The position numbers were made by a program, and so were the translations under genes. Positions 48,305 through 60,382 of a stretch of DNA of 64,000 nucleotides are shown piece after piece; position 1 is the stretch's first letter, and every line of letters begins with the position of its first letter. Source of the stretch: Raphanus sativus (Eukaryota > Streptophyta > Magnoliopsida > Brassicales > Brassicaceae); the NCBI RefSeq assembly GCF_000801105.2, contig NC_079514.1, forward strand, positions 744,001-808,000. The letters are read 5' to 3'. The notes beneath the pieces were generated by a model. It did not search any database, was not told the DNA's origin, and worked only from the letters and a program-made list of their open reading frames with translations.

Positions 48305-48522
48305 TCAAACCTTTTACATCTGCTATGTTTAAGCTTCTTTATATTCACTAGGACTTGATTTCTTCAGAACCGAGCTATATATGTTATAACGGATGATTAA
48401 GATTTTTCAACACTTATTTGTTTACCAGTCTTAAAAGTTATTTGAGATTTACGTGACCATTACAATCGTTTTGACAGAAGTGTGTAAAAGCTGCAAAGCT
48501 ATGACTACATTTGTTGTTTTTA

Positions 48523-50096
48523 TTAGTCTTCATGATCGGATTCAGATTCCGGTTCAGTGCTACGGTTTGGGATTTCTCCTTGTCGTTGGCTCGGTGATGC
48601 AACTTCATTGACTGTTACAACAAGAAAAATCCCGGATTCAAACAAAGAAAAGTATAAACTCGTGATAGAAAATTAGAGTTTAGAGAAACTAACCTGATCC
48701 CAAGAGTTTGACAATCATTGATCGCACAAAACGTATCTCTCCTTGGTGTGAACTAATGACCTTGCCCTGTAAATGTCGTGCGTTCACAAGGCATTAGCAA
48801 AGTAGCTCAAGAGGGTTGAGTTTTGAAGAAAGTAAAAAACACCATTTGATCATACACTCCATTCACGAGTCCATCCAATCTAGCTTGGTGTCGTGTTAGG
48901 AAAGGGCGAAGGTGGTTGTTATATATTTGTTTCGCTCCCTAATCAGAACCAATCAGTAACAGTTTTAAGAAGCTTGTCAATATATTAAATGATGGTTACA
49001 AAGAGAGATGGAGAGAAGAGTACATCTACGGTGGGAAGTTGAAGCCAGACGAGGAACGCAAACTTCACATGATAGTAAAGCGGAAACCTGTAAACGAAAC
49101 AAGATAACTCTATCAATACTCTGAATATTGATTTCAGTAAAGCCATATTCTTTATGAGGTCGCAATAAACTGTATCTATAGTAAAAGATATTATTGTTCA
49201 TAGTTTTTGAAATATCAAATCTTACCAAGAGATGAGTTTGTCCGTGAACACTTCAACAAGGCTGAAAGAACCATAAGCTGCCCAGTAAACAAGCCATTTA
49301 TGTTGTTCGTTTTGATCTCTATTTTCAATGGCCTTGAAAGTGGAGTATACAGGCAACCCGATGCCAACAGAACAGCTGCAGGAAACAAAGATTCAGACAA
49401 AACAGCAAAAACTTTTCTTTTATAACCAAATCCTTTCGAGTTAGTTACAGCTAATAATAGAGTAAAGAACCCAAAAAGCAACTAGAAAAAAAAAAAAAAA
49501 ATTATACTAACAGAACAAAAGGAACACAAGAGATTGGCTGACTCTTGTTCCAACAAGGTGTAGAACCTTTGACCACTCTGCTAAGCCAATAACAATGAAA
49601 ACACTCCAAAACCTACCTACTCAAATCCTCCTTATATTGTGGTTTAACAATTAGATGGTTATCACCTTACAATAAGAATCTGGGAGAAGAAGATAAAGGA
49701 AACTGACCATGCTGTACGAAGTACGATGTTGGAACCAAGTGGAGAAAGCAATACACGTAACCCAACCTGCAATTTCCATAGACAAAAAGTGGAACAACTC
49801 AAAAGACCAATCCCACTTTTGAAGCAAAACTCAATTTCACCAAACCCAGAAGACAAAACGTTGACAAAGACTTAAACTTTCAGATGATCAGACAAAAACC
49901 TCAGGCATGGTGACGAAAATTTTTGAATTCGAAAAAAGAGGAATACGATGACAGAAACCACCCAAACACACACATATACAATCAAGTAAGAGTCATAAAG
50001 TTTTTGTCTTTCATACATACAAGCGGAAACAACCTTCACAGTGAGCATATATTATAAAATTACCTCGCTAGCTAAGCCGGATCCGATAAGCGCCAT
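48523..50096 (-). CDS. HVA22K: HVA22-like protein K (TB2/DP1/REEP family)
   Basis: An ER membrane protein of the REEP/Yop1 group, which bends ER tubules; plant HVA22 genes respond to ABA or stress. Seven exons on the minus strand: 50096-50064, 49766-49708, 49375-49226, 49087-49024, 48938-48843, 48766-48694 and 48611-48523. All introns are GT-AG and the phases agree throughout, giving 187 residues. It starts MALIGSGLASEVGLRVLLSP. The TB2/DP1 domain contains GIGLPVYSTFKAIE and KWLVYWAAYGSFSLVEVFTD, then FPLYYHVKFAFLVWLQLPTV (two hairpin membrane segments). A basic region RPFLTRHQARLD and SSHQGEIRFVRSM follow, with an acidic tail ending ESESDHED. No single exon gives a long open frame, so the gene is easy to miss. 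Intact; a damaged partial copy lies at 42836-43425. Confidence 0.93.
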
Positions 50097-50376
50097 GGAT
50101 GGAATCTGTGAAGTAATTGACGAACTCTGTTTTACACACTCTCCCTTGTTCTCTGAATAGGGCTTATGAACGAATTGAAAGACTCTCGTTCAATCAGAGT
50201 CTTGTCTTTGTATTATTAATTATTATTATTAATAGTTTATTTATTTGAAATTAAAGGGAAAAGGTGACAATTCGATTCTATATCATTCTCAAACCAAACC
50301 AAACCAAACCAGTCAATCATACGGTTTATCTAAAAGCGCCAAATTGACGTGTCAACGAATGCTTGAATTTTCATCT

Positions 50377-50628
50377 TCACCGCTGAACTGAGTTAAGTTC
50401 GCTTTCGACGGCGCTATCCTCCGTTAGAATCTCCGTAACTCTCAGAAACCCGCCGTTGACTGATCTTTCAGCGATTTTTTTTTTCATTTGCGATGCATAT
50501 TGACCACCGAATCCGATCTCAAAATCAACCACGTGGACGACGAACGGAGAAGACAACTGGGAGCTGAGCGAGTCGAGGATCGCTTGGTTCGCCGGAAATT
50601 TCTTTAATCGCTTGGATATTCTGAACAA
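50377..50628 (-). pseudogene. HAM4: GRAS protein (HAM4/SCL15-like) fragment
   Basis: An 83-codon open frame contains ANQAILDSLSSQLSSPFVVH and VVDFEIGFGGQYAS. The VHxVDF part is the VHIID motif of GRAS transcription regulators, and the wording is that of the HAIRY MERISTEM/SCL15 branch. A normal protein has about 480-500 residues; only the VHIID neighbourhood is left, without the leucine heptads, PFYRE or SAW motifs. Its place between HVA22K and the cupin gene matches the Arabidopsis order, so this is the eroded syntenic gene and not a transposed copy. Confidence 0.8.
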
Positions 50629-51537
50629 TAACGGACCAAGAATCTTAATTTGTAGGATTTTTTTTTTTTGAGAAAGAACAATCTTAAAATGCGTACAAAC
50701 TATAAGATTGTTAATTAATTGAGATTACAAATAAAGATTAACAATTTTAATTTGTAATTTGTACGCATTTATCTTTCTTTCTGTTCTTATTCATTATTTT
50801 ACTTATTTTTCCGTCTACGATCACACATATACAACTCCAAAACAATTTGTTAACATACCAATTTCAGGATTAGCTCTCTTGCCTGTAATTAAATATTATG
50901 TCTTCTTTATATGGAACTGAAGTTGAGAACGTACGTTACTCGTATACACAGATAATTCAACGTCAAATATAATATCCAGTCACAGAAAAATATGATGAGA
51001 ATGACAATCTCAATGACAATGCATGCAGGTATAGTTGGTTGCAGAAGAAGAAGAATTATAGTTGGTTGCCACCCAATATGCATACGTTTGGTTTTTGGCC
51101 CAAACACTAAATGATTGTGTGATTCATCGAACATTTTTCCCTTTGAAAAACGTTACGGCAAAACTTTTTTTTCTTGTTGGCTTTCAGCCAAACACCAAAA
51201 AGAAACGAATCAGGTATGCGTCCCCTTGGATGAAGTGCATGGTATTGGTAACACAAATTCAGTGAAAAATACAATATTTTTAAACCCGTGACATATATTC
51301 GTCTTGCGATACAAACTATGCCTCTCTACAATCAACGGTTTTTATCATCCCGATTTTAAAGCTTTGTGTCTTAGCGAGTAGTTTAAATTGTTATCAAAGA
51401 ACCATGCACTTGTCGACGTAACACAAGCACGTGTCCAAACAATTAATACACGTTGTGATTGTAGGCCTACTTTGTCTATCTTTCACGTTCCCTTTATATT
51501 ATACGATTTATTACGTTTAGCAGTGAATAGCACAGAG
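50629..51537. other. Upstream region of the cupin gene
   Basis: AT-rich DNA. A diverged foldback lies at about 50675-50790 (arms with AAGAACAATCTTAAAATGCG and CGCATTTATCTTTCTTTCTG). CACGTG occurs near 51431. No further gene is seen. Confidence 0.45.
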
Positions 51538-53464
51538 ATGACTAAATTTACCGTATTGCCACTCTTTGTTCTTCTCTTTCTCGTTTTACTCTGCACTAAG
51601 TCGTTAGCTAAGTCTGAAGAGTTTGATGAGTCGGACGAAGAAAACGACGTTGCTGCTGTACCGTCATGTTGCGGGTTCTCGTCGCCTCTTCTGATCAAGA
51701 AAGATCAATGGAAACCAATCTTCGAGACCAAGTTCGGACAAATCTCAACCGTTCAAATCGGCGAGGGATGCGGTGGGATGGGACCTTACAAAATACATTC
51801 AATAACGTTGGAGCCAAACGCTCTATTGCTCCCTCTTCTTCTTCATTCAGACATGGTCTTCTTTGTCGACTCTGGTACATATATATATAAACTGTCTCAT
51901 TGACATGTATATTTTTTCGGTTTGGTTTAAGGATAAGTTTTACGGTTTGGTTTGCATTAGGTTAATAATGGATTTGTTTATTGTATATAGGGAGTGGGAT
52001 TCTGAATTGGGTCGAGGAGGAAGCGACGAGTTCTGAGATAAGACGAGGGGACGTTTACAGGCTACGTCCCGGTACAGTTTTCTACTTACAGAGCAAACCG
52101 GTTGATATCTTCCTTGGAACCAAACTTAGGATTTACGCAATCTTCTCAAACACCGAAGAGTGTTTACACGTAAGATATTATAATTCCTTTACTCTATTTG
52201 TTCCAATTTAACTGATGTTCAAGAAAAAAATTATTTGTTTCTTCAAAAAAAAAATTATTTGTTACAAAATAACTGATTTTTGTGATCAATTACTTAACAC
52301 TACATTTTTTTGTTGGTTGAAATTATTTTTGTTTACTGATATGTGTATAAAATTTTACATTTTTCTTAATTTGTCAGCATTAACCTTAAATATCAACTAA
52401 AAATAGTATTTATTTTCATATTCTTCATATGTATTTTTTCTTACTTGTGGAGTTCTTCGTGGATGCAGGATCCTTGCTTTGGTGCGTATTCCAGTATCAC
52501 AGATCTATTGTTTGGTTTTGATGAGACCATTCTCCAGTCAGCTTTTGGGGTATGCATATATTTTCTAATGTGTAGTTTATAGTACTAGAGAAGATATCAG
52601 GTCACTTGAGCCGCAAGATACGAATATGTGTATACCTTGCTTCTCAAGCTACATTAGTAGAGGCGCTTTTCATTTGTGCTCACTGAACTTACTTGTTTTC
52701 ATTAGGTTCCTGAGGAAATTATAGGTCTGATGACGAACCGTACGCAGCCACCACTGATCGTGCATGACATGCTGAGCACGCCTGGTGAGGCCAACACCAA
52801 CACGTGGCAGCTCCAACCGCGGTTACTCAAAATCTTTGCCCGATATGTAAGCGCAGCGGAGAACAAAAAGAAGGAGAAGAAGACAAAGAAAGCAAAGACA
52901 TTCAATGTTTTCGAATCTGAACCTGATTTCCAGAGCCCTAACGGTCAGACTATAACGATTAACAGGAAGGATCTAAATGTGTTAAGCGGCTCAATGGTTG
53001 GAGTTTCCATGGTGAACCTAACTCAAGCATCGATGATGGGACCCCATTGGAACCCATGGGCTTGTGAGATCTCGGTTGTGTTGAAAGGATCTGGAATGGT
53101 ACGTGTGCTTAGGTCTTCGATTTCTTCAAGATCATCATCAGAGTGTAAGAACATGAGGTTTAAGGTAGAGGAAGGAGATATTTTCGCAGTTCCACGGTTA
53201 CATCCAATGGCTCAAATGTCTTTTATAGATGAGCCATTGTTGTTCATTGGGTTTACTACTTCAGCTAGGAACAACGAGCCACAGTTCTTAGCCGGACAGA
53301 ACTCAGCTTTACGGTTTCTTGACCGGGAGGTATTAGCTGCCTCTTTGAATGTGAGTAGTGCGATGGTTGATGGATTGTTGGGAGCTCAGAAGGATGCGGT
53401 TGTGTTGGGATGTCCTTATTGTGCGGAAGGAGAGTTGGATAGCTTAAAGTGGAGACGGAGATGA
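51538..53464 (+). CDS. Vicilin-like RmlC cupin (At4g36700-like)
   Basis: A secreted or vacuolar two-cupin protein related to 7S seed storage proteins. Exons are 51538-51874, 51991-52169, 52469-52549 and 52706-53464, giving 451 residues. The N-terminus MTKFTVLPLFVLLFLVLL is a signal peptide. The first cupin has EPNALLLPLLLHSDMVFFVD and RRGDVYRLRPGTVFYL. The second starts after a Lys-rich linker (KKKEKKTKKAKTFNVFESEP) and has NLTQASMMGPHWNPWACEIS, VLKGSGMVRV and EEGDIFAVPRLHPMAQMSF. It ends DSLKWRRR and stop. One base later in frame the DNA still encodes a long Glu/Lys/Arg-rich tail to a TAA at 53599-53601, ending QWPPQPQQPPQR. So a one-base deletion near 53449 probably cut off a tail of about 48 residues. 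The core should still fold. Real allele or sequencing error cannot be told apart here. Confidence 0.9.
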
Positions 53465-53601
53465 AGAAGAGAGATGATGAGAGGAAGAGAGAAGAAGAAG
53501 AGGCCAAGAAAGAAGAGGAAGAGAGGAGGAAACGAGAAGAAGAAGAAGAAGAGGAGAAGAAGCAATGGCCGCCACAGCCTCAGCAACCACCACAGAGATA
53601 A
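53465..53601 (+). pseudogene. Out-of-frame C-terminal tail of the cupin gene
   Basis: This segment continues the cupin coding sequence in another frame. It is rich in EEE and KRE codons, includes EKKQWPPQPQQPPQR and ends with TAA. The low-complexity charged tail is typical of this cupin group. It is separated from the main frame by a single-base change upstream. Confidence 0.7.
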
Positions 53602-54049
53602 AGCTTTTAATTATGTCAAGAGTGTTTAGGTCGTTGATGGTCGAAAGTTTGGTCTTGTTGTCTCTTGTTTATTTGTTAATGTGTTTTGTATTGCAACCCT
53701 TTGACTAGGTTTCCTTGTCGAGTCAATTCGTTCTTCCATGCTTTCTTCTTTTCGTTACGTTTGTATTGTATTGTGTTGTGATTTTTTTTTTGCGTAAATG
53801 TTAGTGTGCGTAGATGCGGAATTAATGTGAAATAATTAAAGATTTATCTCTATGATATATTGTAAGTTTGTAACAAATAACTTATGTCGCATCCCATGAG
53901 TCCATGAGGGTCTATGACGCCTTTTTTAGATTTGTCTTCAACTAGAATCCATGATGAATTAAATTTACTACGAGTTTTATCATTCTTATATCATAAGTTC
54001 ATAACAGAGTGACCAAATATTGTGAAAAGGTCTGGTGATTACTAGCTTT
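53602..54049. other. Cupin 3' flank
   Basis: 3' UTR and intergenic DNA with no recognised feature. Confidence 0.45.
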
Positions 54050-56730
54050 ATTAACAGAAGAAAAGATACCGTAAAAATTGTATAATTTATCACTATGTTT
54101 TTGCCTAACTCTTTTGATCAAATACTATTTTAATATTCTAGATGAATATATTGCTGATTAAGTTGTTAACCCTTATAAAGGATAAAAACGTGAAAGAGCA
54201 AATTAAAACACACAAAAAAGAAAAGAGATAATCCACTTGCTTATAAATTCAACACATTGCATCATTTTGTCAGTTTTTTTGCAGAATGTTTTCCAGGTTC
54301 ACGAGAAATCAAAAGAAACATTACTAGTCGTTTCATTAATTAAATAGAGAGAATTTTTATATCCTCGAAAATTTTGAAATCCACCCAATCGGACCGATTG
54401 GAAATCCTTCTTTTCAATCAATTATCTTGTTTAATTGCATTATTATACTCGTTTTTTTTGTTCACCTTTAAGTGTGCATACACTGCGATATTTATTATGA
54501 CACGTGTTATTAAGATTGGTACATTACAGAAGATGAACCCATTTAGTTTGAGTTGAGACTTAGTATTGGTGGAACTGAGTCGACAAGTGGCAAAATAAAG
54601 TGGTTTGTAGAATCTAAAAGGAAAGAAACAAGAAAATGACGGTTGATTTTGAAAATAAAGATTGTGATTAGCAAGGGAAATAAAGTAGAGTGGAGTAAAT
54701 CAAGTAGAGTAAACAGGATAAAAATGTTTTCTTACCAAGTGATTTCTTTTTTTTTCTTGACTGGAAACTTTTCACTTACTCTAGAATGGTGGACTCAAGC
54801 AAATTTTACATATATTTTACCAGGTTCTTTTTATGTTGGCCAGACCTACACTTGTGTCCATGACATTTATCTTTTCTGGTATACGAAAATTAAATGGTAC
54901 ATTTAAAGTTCTATAGACATTCATACACTACTTCAATTACAAATCAACAACATCATCACCATCACCTTCATCCATACCTCATCATTCTTCCCGTGTTCCA
55001 TTTTGTAATTGCTTTTTTGCCTCGTTCATACACTACAAAAGGTTAGTCAACATCATTTATTTTGTATTTTTCAATTCGTTAATAACAGTTTTATTAACAG
55101 AAGAAAGAACTCTGTAAAGAAGTTGTATAGTCTATCACTATGTTTTTGGCTAACCCTTTTGATCAAATATTTTTTTAATATTCTAGATGAATATATTGCT
55201 TATTAAGTTGTTAGCCCTTGTAAAAGATTAAAGGAAACACGAAAGAGCAAAACACACAAAAAGAAAGAGATTACATACTTGCTTATAAATTCAACACTTT
55301 GGTCATTTTTTCCAATGTTCTGTTTTTGTGCAGAATATTTTTCAGGAATCAAAAGAAACATTATTAGCTACCCTCCTTATATGTGAATCAAAAGGGACTT
55401 GATCTTTTCATTATGACACTTGATAAGAATGAGGATTTGCAGGTAGCAACACACATATTTTGAATATCATTAAGTGATTTTATTTAAAATTTTGTTACTT
55501 GGTTTTAATAATTATGTCTATTTTTTTTTTTGTTCTTGCTATCTAATACAAACTAGAACTCTAAAGTCACTTATATTTCTTCTCTTGAAGAAACATTCTG
55601 AAGATTGGAGAATTGACATTACAAATCTTTGGAGCAAACTTAATTCCCGAGGAAGTTAACAATGGTTTGGAATGAGAAAACCAGCCATTGCTCAAGCAAA
55701 AGATCTGTGTTTGGAATTCAAAGTTTTCTCTGCAAAAAGGATTGTGTAGAAGGAAATATGCGACTGAAGGATGTTTGTGAGGGAATGGTTCCTTTTATAG
55801 CGTTGAAATTGCTATAAGAATTTAATTTTCATACCTGTATGTGAGGGAATGGTTTCTTTTAATTCTATTTTAATACTCAAGCTGTGTCAAGCATTATAAG
55901 ATCGTGCTATAGAGTCATGAAATGTCACCCGACAAAGAGTACGTACACAGGGAATCATAAACCCTAACGCCATACTTGAAGTCGACCTCTTTAAAATAAA
56001 CAATGATCATACGTATATCATGCATTTCATTCAATAATGAAAAAGGTAGAAGAGTACGTACAATCAAAATTATTAATTGATCTATCGTTATTTTTTATAT
56101 TCAAATTTAATATTCTAGCTACGTACATAGAGAATCAAAAACTCCAACCCCGTACGTAAAGTCGTCCTTTTTATATTGTATTTTTGAATTTGAGATCTCA
56201 TCGAGAGTCAAGAAGAGTACGCACATAGGTAATATGAGAGTTACTAGTTTATACAACGCGGAAACAACTACAATAGATTACTTGATTTTCCGTACCTAAG
56301 AAGTAAATAATTAATTGATCTTATATTAATGTTATAGGTAGATTTGATTCAAAATTCATTTTGAAGCTTAAGAGTCATGAAATGTTCTTTTTTGTGCAGA
56401 ATATTTTTCAGGAATCAAAAGAAACATTATTAGCCACCCTCCTTATATATGAATCAAAAGGGACTTGATCTTTTTCATTATGACACTTGATAAGAATGAG
56501 GATTTGCAGGTAGCAACACACATATTTTGAATATCATTAAGTGATTTTATTCAAAATTTTGTTACTTGTTTTTAATAAGTATGTCATTTTTTTGTTCTTG
56601 CTATCTAATACAAACTAGAACTCTAAGGTCATTTATATTTCTTCTCTAGAAGAAACATTCTGAAGATTGGAGAATTGACATTATGAATCTTTGGAGCAAA
56701 CTTAATTCCCGAGGAAGTTAACAATGGAGG
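54050..56730. repeat. Direct repeats about 1.04-1.06 kb apart
   Basis: The segment 54055-54330 recurs at 55092-55375 (offset about 1.04 kb). The segment 55330-55680 recurs almost unchanged at 56390-56725 (offset about 1.06 kb). Shared words include GCTTATAAATTCAACAC, TTTGTGCAGAATATTTTTCA and GGAATCAAAAGAAACATTA. A further, older copy of part of it lies at 45850-45990. Each copy of the second block carries two exon-like pieces with splice sites (LDLFIMTLDKNEDLQ plus GT; AG plus HSEDWRIDITNLWSKLNSRG and a stop). I do not recognise their source. Serial duplication of a gene fragment is the simplest reading. Confidence 0.7.
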
Positions 56731-58014
56731 GTGGGCTCGCAAATTTTACTCTTACAATGGTAGTCGAAGGTAAGGATGCATCTGATTTGAGAATCATTAA
56801 TGACGTAACTAGGATGACCATCAAAACTACTTGTATTCTCTGCCTACGGTATTTGGAAGTTGAGTGACATGATGATTGAAAATGAGAACTCTGAGGAGCT
56901 TCAAAACTTCTTTTGAAGAGCACTGAGATGATGATCTCGTGTCCTTATGTTATCGTAGACTCAGTTTTGTACTTGGAATTTATTAATAAATCACTAGTTA
57001 ATGCTGTAAAAAAATTTATATGTTTAAATTATAATATTTTATCAAAATTTACTCCTTTTGTGAACTTATTTGTTTAACTTAAACTAAAATAAATCTAGAT
57101 TTTTCTTTCTTTTGATTTCCTCCGGTTAGTTGAAAAAATATATGACCCAACAGACATTGCTCCACCAGTGTGCATTTATATGTAATTATTTATTTAGCAT
57201 ATATATTTGTAATTTTTGTTGAATGGCAAATCAACTGGAAATTAAAGTTGAATAAGGTGCCAAGTTTGTAAAATTGGTAACCAAATATGAAATCGAAGCC
57301 ATAAAAAATTTATAAGTTTAATTGATTCAGCATGATTTCATTTCCGCTTCAGTTCTGATAGATGACAGTGACTATGACATCGCAGATGATGGTTTTTTTT
57401 GGTACAAAAGATGATGTATTCTTAGTCCAACATTAGAGGAAAAAATCATAAATAAACAATGCATAGAAGTGTCTTAGATCTTTTGTCGTCAACGTTGTAT
57501 TGAGTTTTGTTAATATATTTTCAACAAAGTATGACTTTTAAGATCAAACTAGATAAAATTATTCAGGATAGTTTTCTTAAATCGGGTTCATTAGTTTTTG
57601 TTTCAATTGATATGTAGTATTAGAGTTAAATTACAATAAAAATTATAGTTTGATGTAATCTGTATTAAAAAGTTATGCTAAAAATTATAGATTTATGTGG
57701 TGAGTTTACCGTAAATATCTGAATATTTTGTCAGTACAACTGATTGGTAATCTTTTTGATGTATAAATTGTAGTATGTATTATTTTTTAAAATAAATAAT
57801 CTTTAATACTAATTTAATAAAATTAGAGAAAATAATTAAATTAAATTTATATAAAATATTCATATATATATATATACACAATAGTTTACGTACATATATT
57901 TTTAGTTAAAAAACAAAATTAATAATTTTAATTAACAAATAAAATCATAGGATATAACTTTTTAATTATCAAACAAAATTAACAATGAAACTATAAAAAC
58001 AATTTGGATTAACT
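56731..58014. other. AT-rich spacer
   Basis: No gene. A short plus-strand frame near 56730-56870 (GLANFTLTMVVEGKDASDLR) may be one more captured exon, soon broken by stops. Confidence 0.35.
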
Positions 58015-58042
58015 AACTAAAGTCTTTTTTTTTTTTTTTTTT

Positions 58043-58362
58043 GTGGAAGCACCGTGGCCTAGTGGTCAAGGTTTAAAGGCTTCTACACCCAAGTCTGGGG
58101 TTCGAATGCAATTTCTACAGGAGGAAGTCTGGGTTTCAATTCCCGGAGAAGGTGGATTATGCAGAAATATTAGAGAAAAAAGCTTACAAGAGATCTTCAG
58201 CATGGCGCAAAGAATACCGTCAGGAATGGATCTCATAGGGCGACTCAGGGTGATGCAGTCAGGCGTGAATCTTCACAAGACAGGTAGTATTGTCGGCTGT
58301 AATATCGTCTATGTAATGTTTCTCATGATTTGTAATAGCATAATCAACCAGACAAAAAAAAA
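58043..58362 (+). mobile_element. tRNA-derived SINE
   Basis: The 5' head has RNA polymerase III promoter boxes in tRNA spacing: A box TGGCCTAGTGG (58055-58065) and B box GGTTCGAAT (58099-58107). A tRNA-unrelated body follows and ends in an A-run. A target duplication AACTAAAGTCTTTTTTTT is present before the element (58015-58032) and after it (58363-58380). This is a well-preserved insertion. The long open frame through it is accidental. Confidence 0.88.
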
Positions 58363-58380
58363 AACTAAAGTCTTTTTTTT

Positions 58381-59239
58381 TCTTCTAGAAACTAACTAAA
58401 GTGAAATTTTTTTAGAAAGTCTTTGGCTAACAAGTAGGTAGTTTATTAAATTGCTAAAAATATATATTAACTAATAATAAGTAAACGTACAACCATATGA
58501 TCATGTATTATAGTTTTAAAATCGATAAAAATAAAAAAGGACGTGGGGTAGTTAATAGAAAACCAAAAAAAATATTTAACTCAAGTCTTAATAATATGAG
58601 AATTTTGTTGACGTTAATTTAAGATTGTTTTATCACTTCTGTAAATAGAGAAGGTATAATTCAAAACAGTAACTCAACAATAACACATTATAACTCAAAC
58701 CTAACATAAAATTTTCAAAACTAATTCATGATTGGTAACATTTTGATTTTTATGCATAACTATTAAGTCAACTCTAATACATGCCACTAGTCAAATCTTT
58801 TGTTGAAAGATGTAGGTGTTAAATCTTTGTTGAAAGATTTAGGATTGTATAGTTTTTGTGGTGTAGACTTTGGATAGAGAAATTTTATTTAACTATTGTT
58901 TGGACTACTAAACTAAAATATTACTTTTAAGTTTTACCCGGTTGTATAAAAGTTCTATTTATAAGTGTTAATTTTTTTACAAACATATGTTTTTGTTCAT
59001 CATGATGTATGTTATCAGAGAAACATAAAGTGTACATATGAGCTTTTCAAATAAGTCTTTTGGGTTTATCTTGTTTTGTTTATTTTTAGGAAAAATGTTA
59101 TGAAAACTAAAAGAAAGATGAAATAACCTTCAAACATTATATAAACATGATAACTTTCAAAAAAAATTTTGAATGAATGTAAAATTTATTCAAACAAAAA
59201 CAGTATTACATCAAGTGCATCTTAGTTTTTTTGATGAAT
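58381..59239. other. AT-rich spacer
   Basis: No recognisable gene. It holds a doubled AAATCTTTTGTTGAAAGAT-like motif near 58792-58845. Confidence 0.4.
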
Positions 59240-59720
59240 TTACAATTCCAAAACTAGAAGAACCAACTGTTTCGTCATGTTCTTGTCCCAAACCGTGTTA
59301 TCATCCCTTCTTCAAAGTGTTTCCCCCTCCCTTTAACTGATAGAAGCTTCAGTCTCACAATTTTATCCAAACTGTATCAGATTTGCCATGTCTTTAGGCT
59401 TCTCTCCATGCCTAAGTGCATTTCTCTCCCACCAAATTGTATGCATTGTATCTTGCAATGTGTATCGAAGGATGAAAGTCTTTATGGGTGTTAGCCATTG
59501 CCTTGAGACTGTCATAACCAAAGTACTCAAATCTGTCGTGAACTCATCTTGCATGAGGCGTACAACCAGTTTTCTCCAAACATGCATAGAATATTGGCAG
59601 CCAAAAAAGAGGTGAGCACGTGATTCAGGCGTGTCATTGCAGAGAACACAGGTTGTGTTTATAGCGCTATTCTAGTGCTGCATTCTATCAGTCGTCTGCA
59701 ATCTCCCTTTTAGTGCGATC
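59240..59720 (-). mobile_element. LINE (non-LTR retrotransposon) 3' remnant
   Basis: On the minus strand the frame contains the C-terminal zinc-binding (zf-RVT) region of a plant LINE reverse transcriptase. It reads MWIALKGRLQTTDRM (about 59728-59684), CVLCNDTPESRAHLFFGCQY (about 59654-59595), then LRYTLQDTMHTIWWERNALR and HGEKPKDMANLIQFG. A stop interrupts it after TTDRMQH and another follows NLIQFG. RT and endonuclease parts are absent, as expected for a 5'-truncated, dead insertion. Confidence 0.8.
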
Positions 59721-60382
59721 CACATCATGAAAGAGTATTTGGCTTTCGGTAGGATTCAGCGTCTAATTAATCAAATCCTAATAGATTGTTGTTCTAAATC
59801 CAAATAGCCACTTCACTTTTATCAACATCTCAAACTTTTTTAAAAAATATATTAAAATGGACCCTTTGACGTTTTACACAGTACTCTCCATAGTTGAGCT
59901 TGAATCTATTAGTCCAGCCACAACTTGAGTTTGGTTACACATTGACATCAAAATATTCACGAGGATAAAAACAAAAGGTAGCTCTCCTATTAAAAACAGG
60001 GCACTACTTGAGAGAGAATTGAGCGGGTTGCGAGGCCTGAAACTTACAAGCAATAGAGGGAGGGCTAGGATTCTGAGAGCGGGGTTTAAGCAAACATAAC
60101 ATGAAAGATGCTTAAGAAACGAAAAAAGAAAGGATTTTAATATTTTAATGACATAACTGATGTTCTATTCCGTTATGTTTGATCATCAGTTTAAATAAAA
60201 ATATCCCAGCATAATGCATATTATTCTAATCTTAAAGACACTAACTTGAGTCCAGATAATTGGTTCCAAAAATAAAAAAACTAATCAAGACTATGTATTG
60301 CCATCTTGTTACAAACAAGGCTTTAATTAATGAAACACCACCACCCAAAGTATTATGACTGCCAACTTAAACTCCGATCAGT
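59721..60382. other. Spacer
   Basis: No gene recognised between the LINE remnant and the CACTIN-like ORF. It would include the 3' UTR of the latter. Confidence 0.4.

Noticed and set aside
58043..58115. A tRNA gene
   Set aside because: A and B boxes are present, but the cloverleaf arms do not close and the sequence continues into a SINE body with an A-rich tail.
58043..58399. A 118-codon open frame
   Set aside because: It runs straight through the tRNA-like head and body of a SINE with target duplications; it would begin at GTG and resembles no protein.
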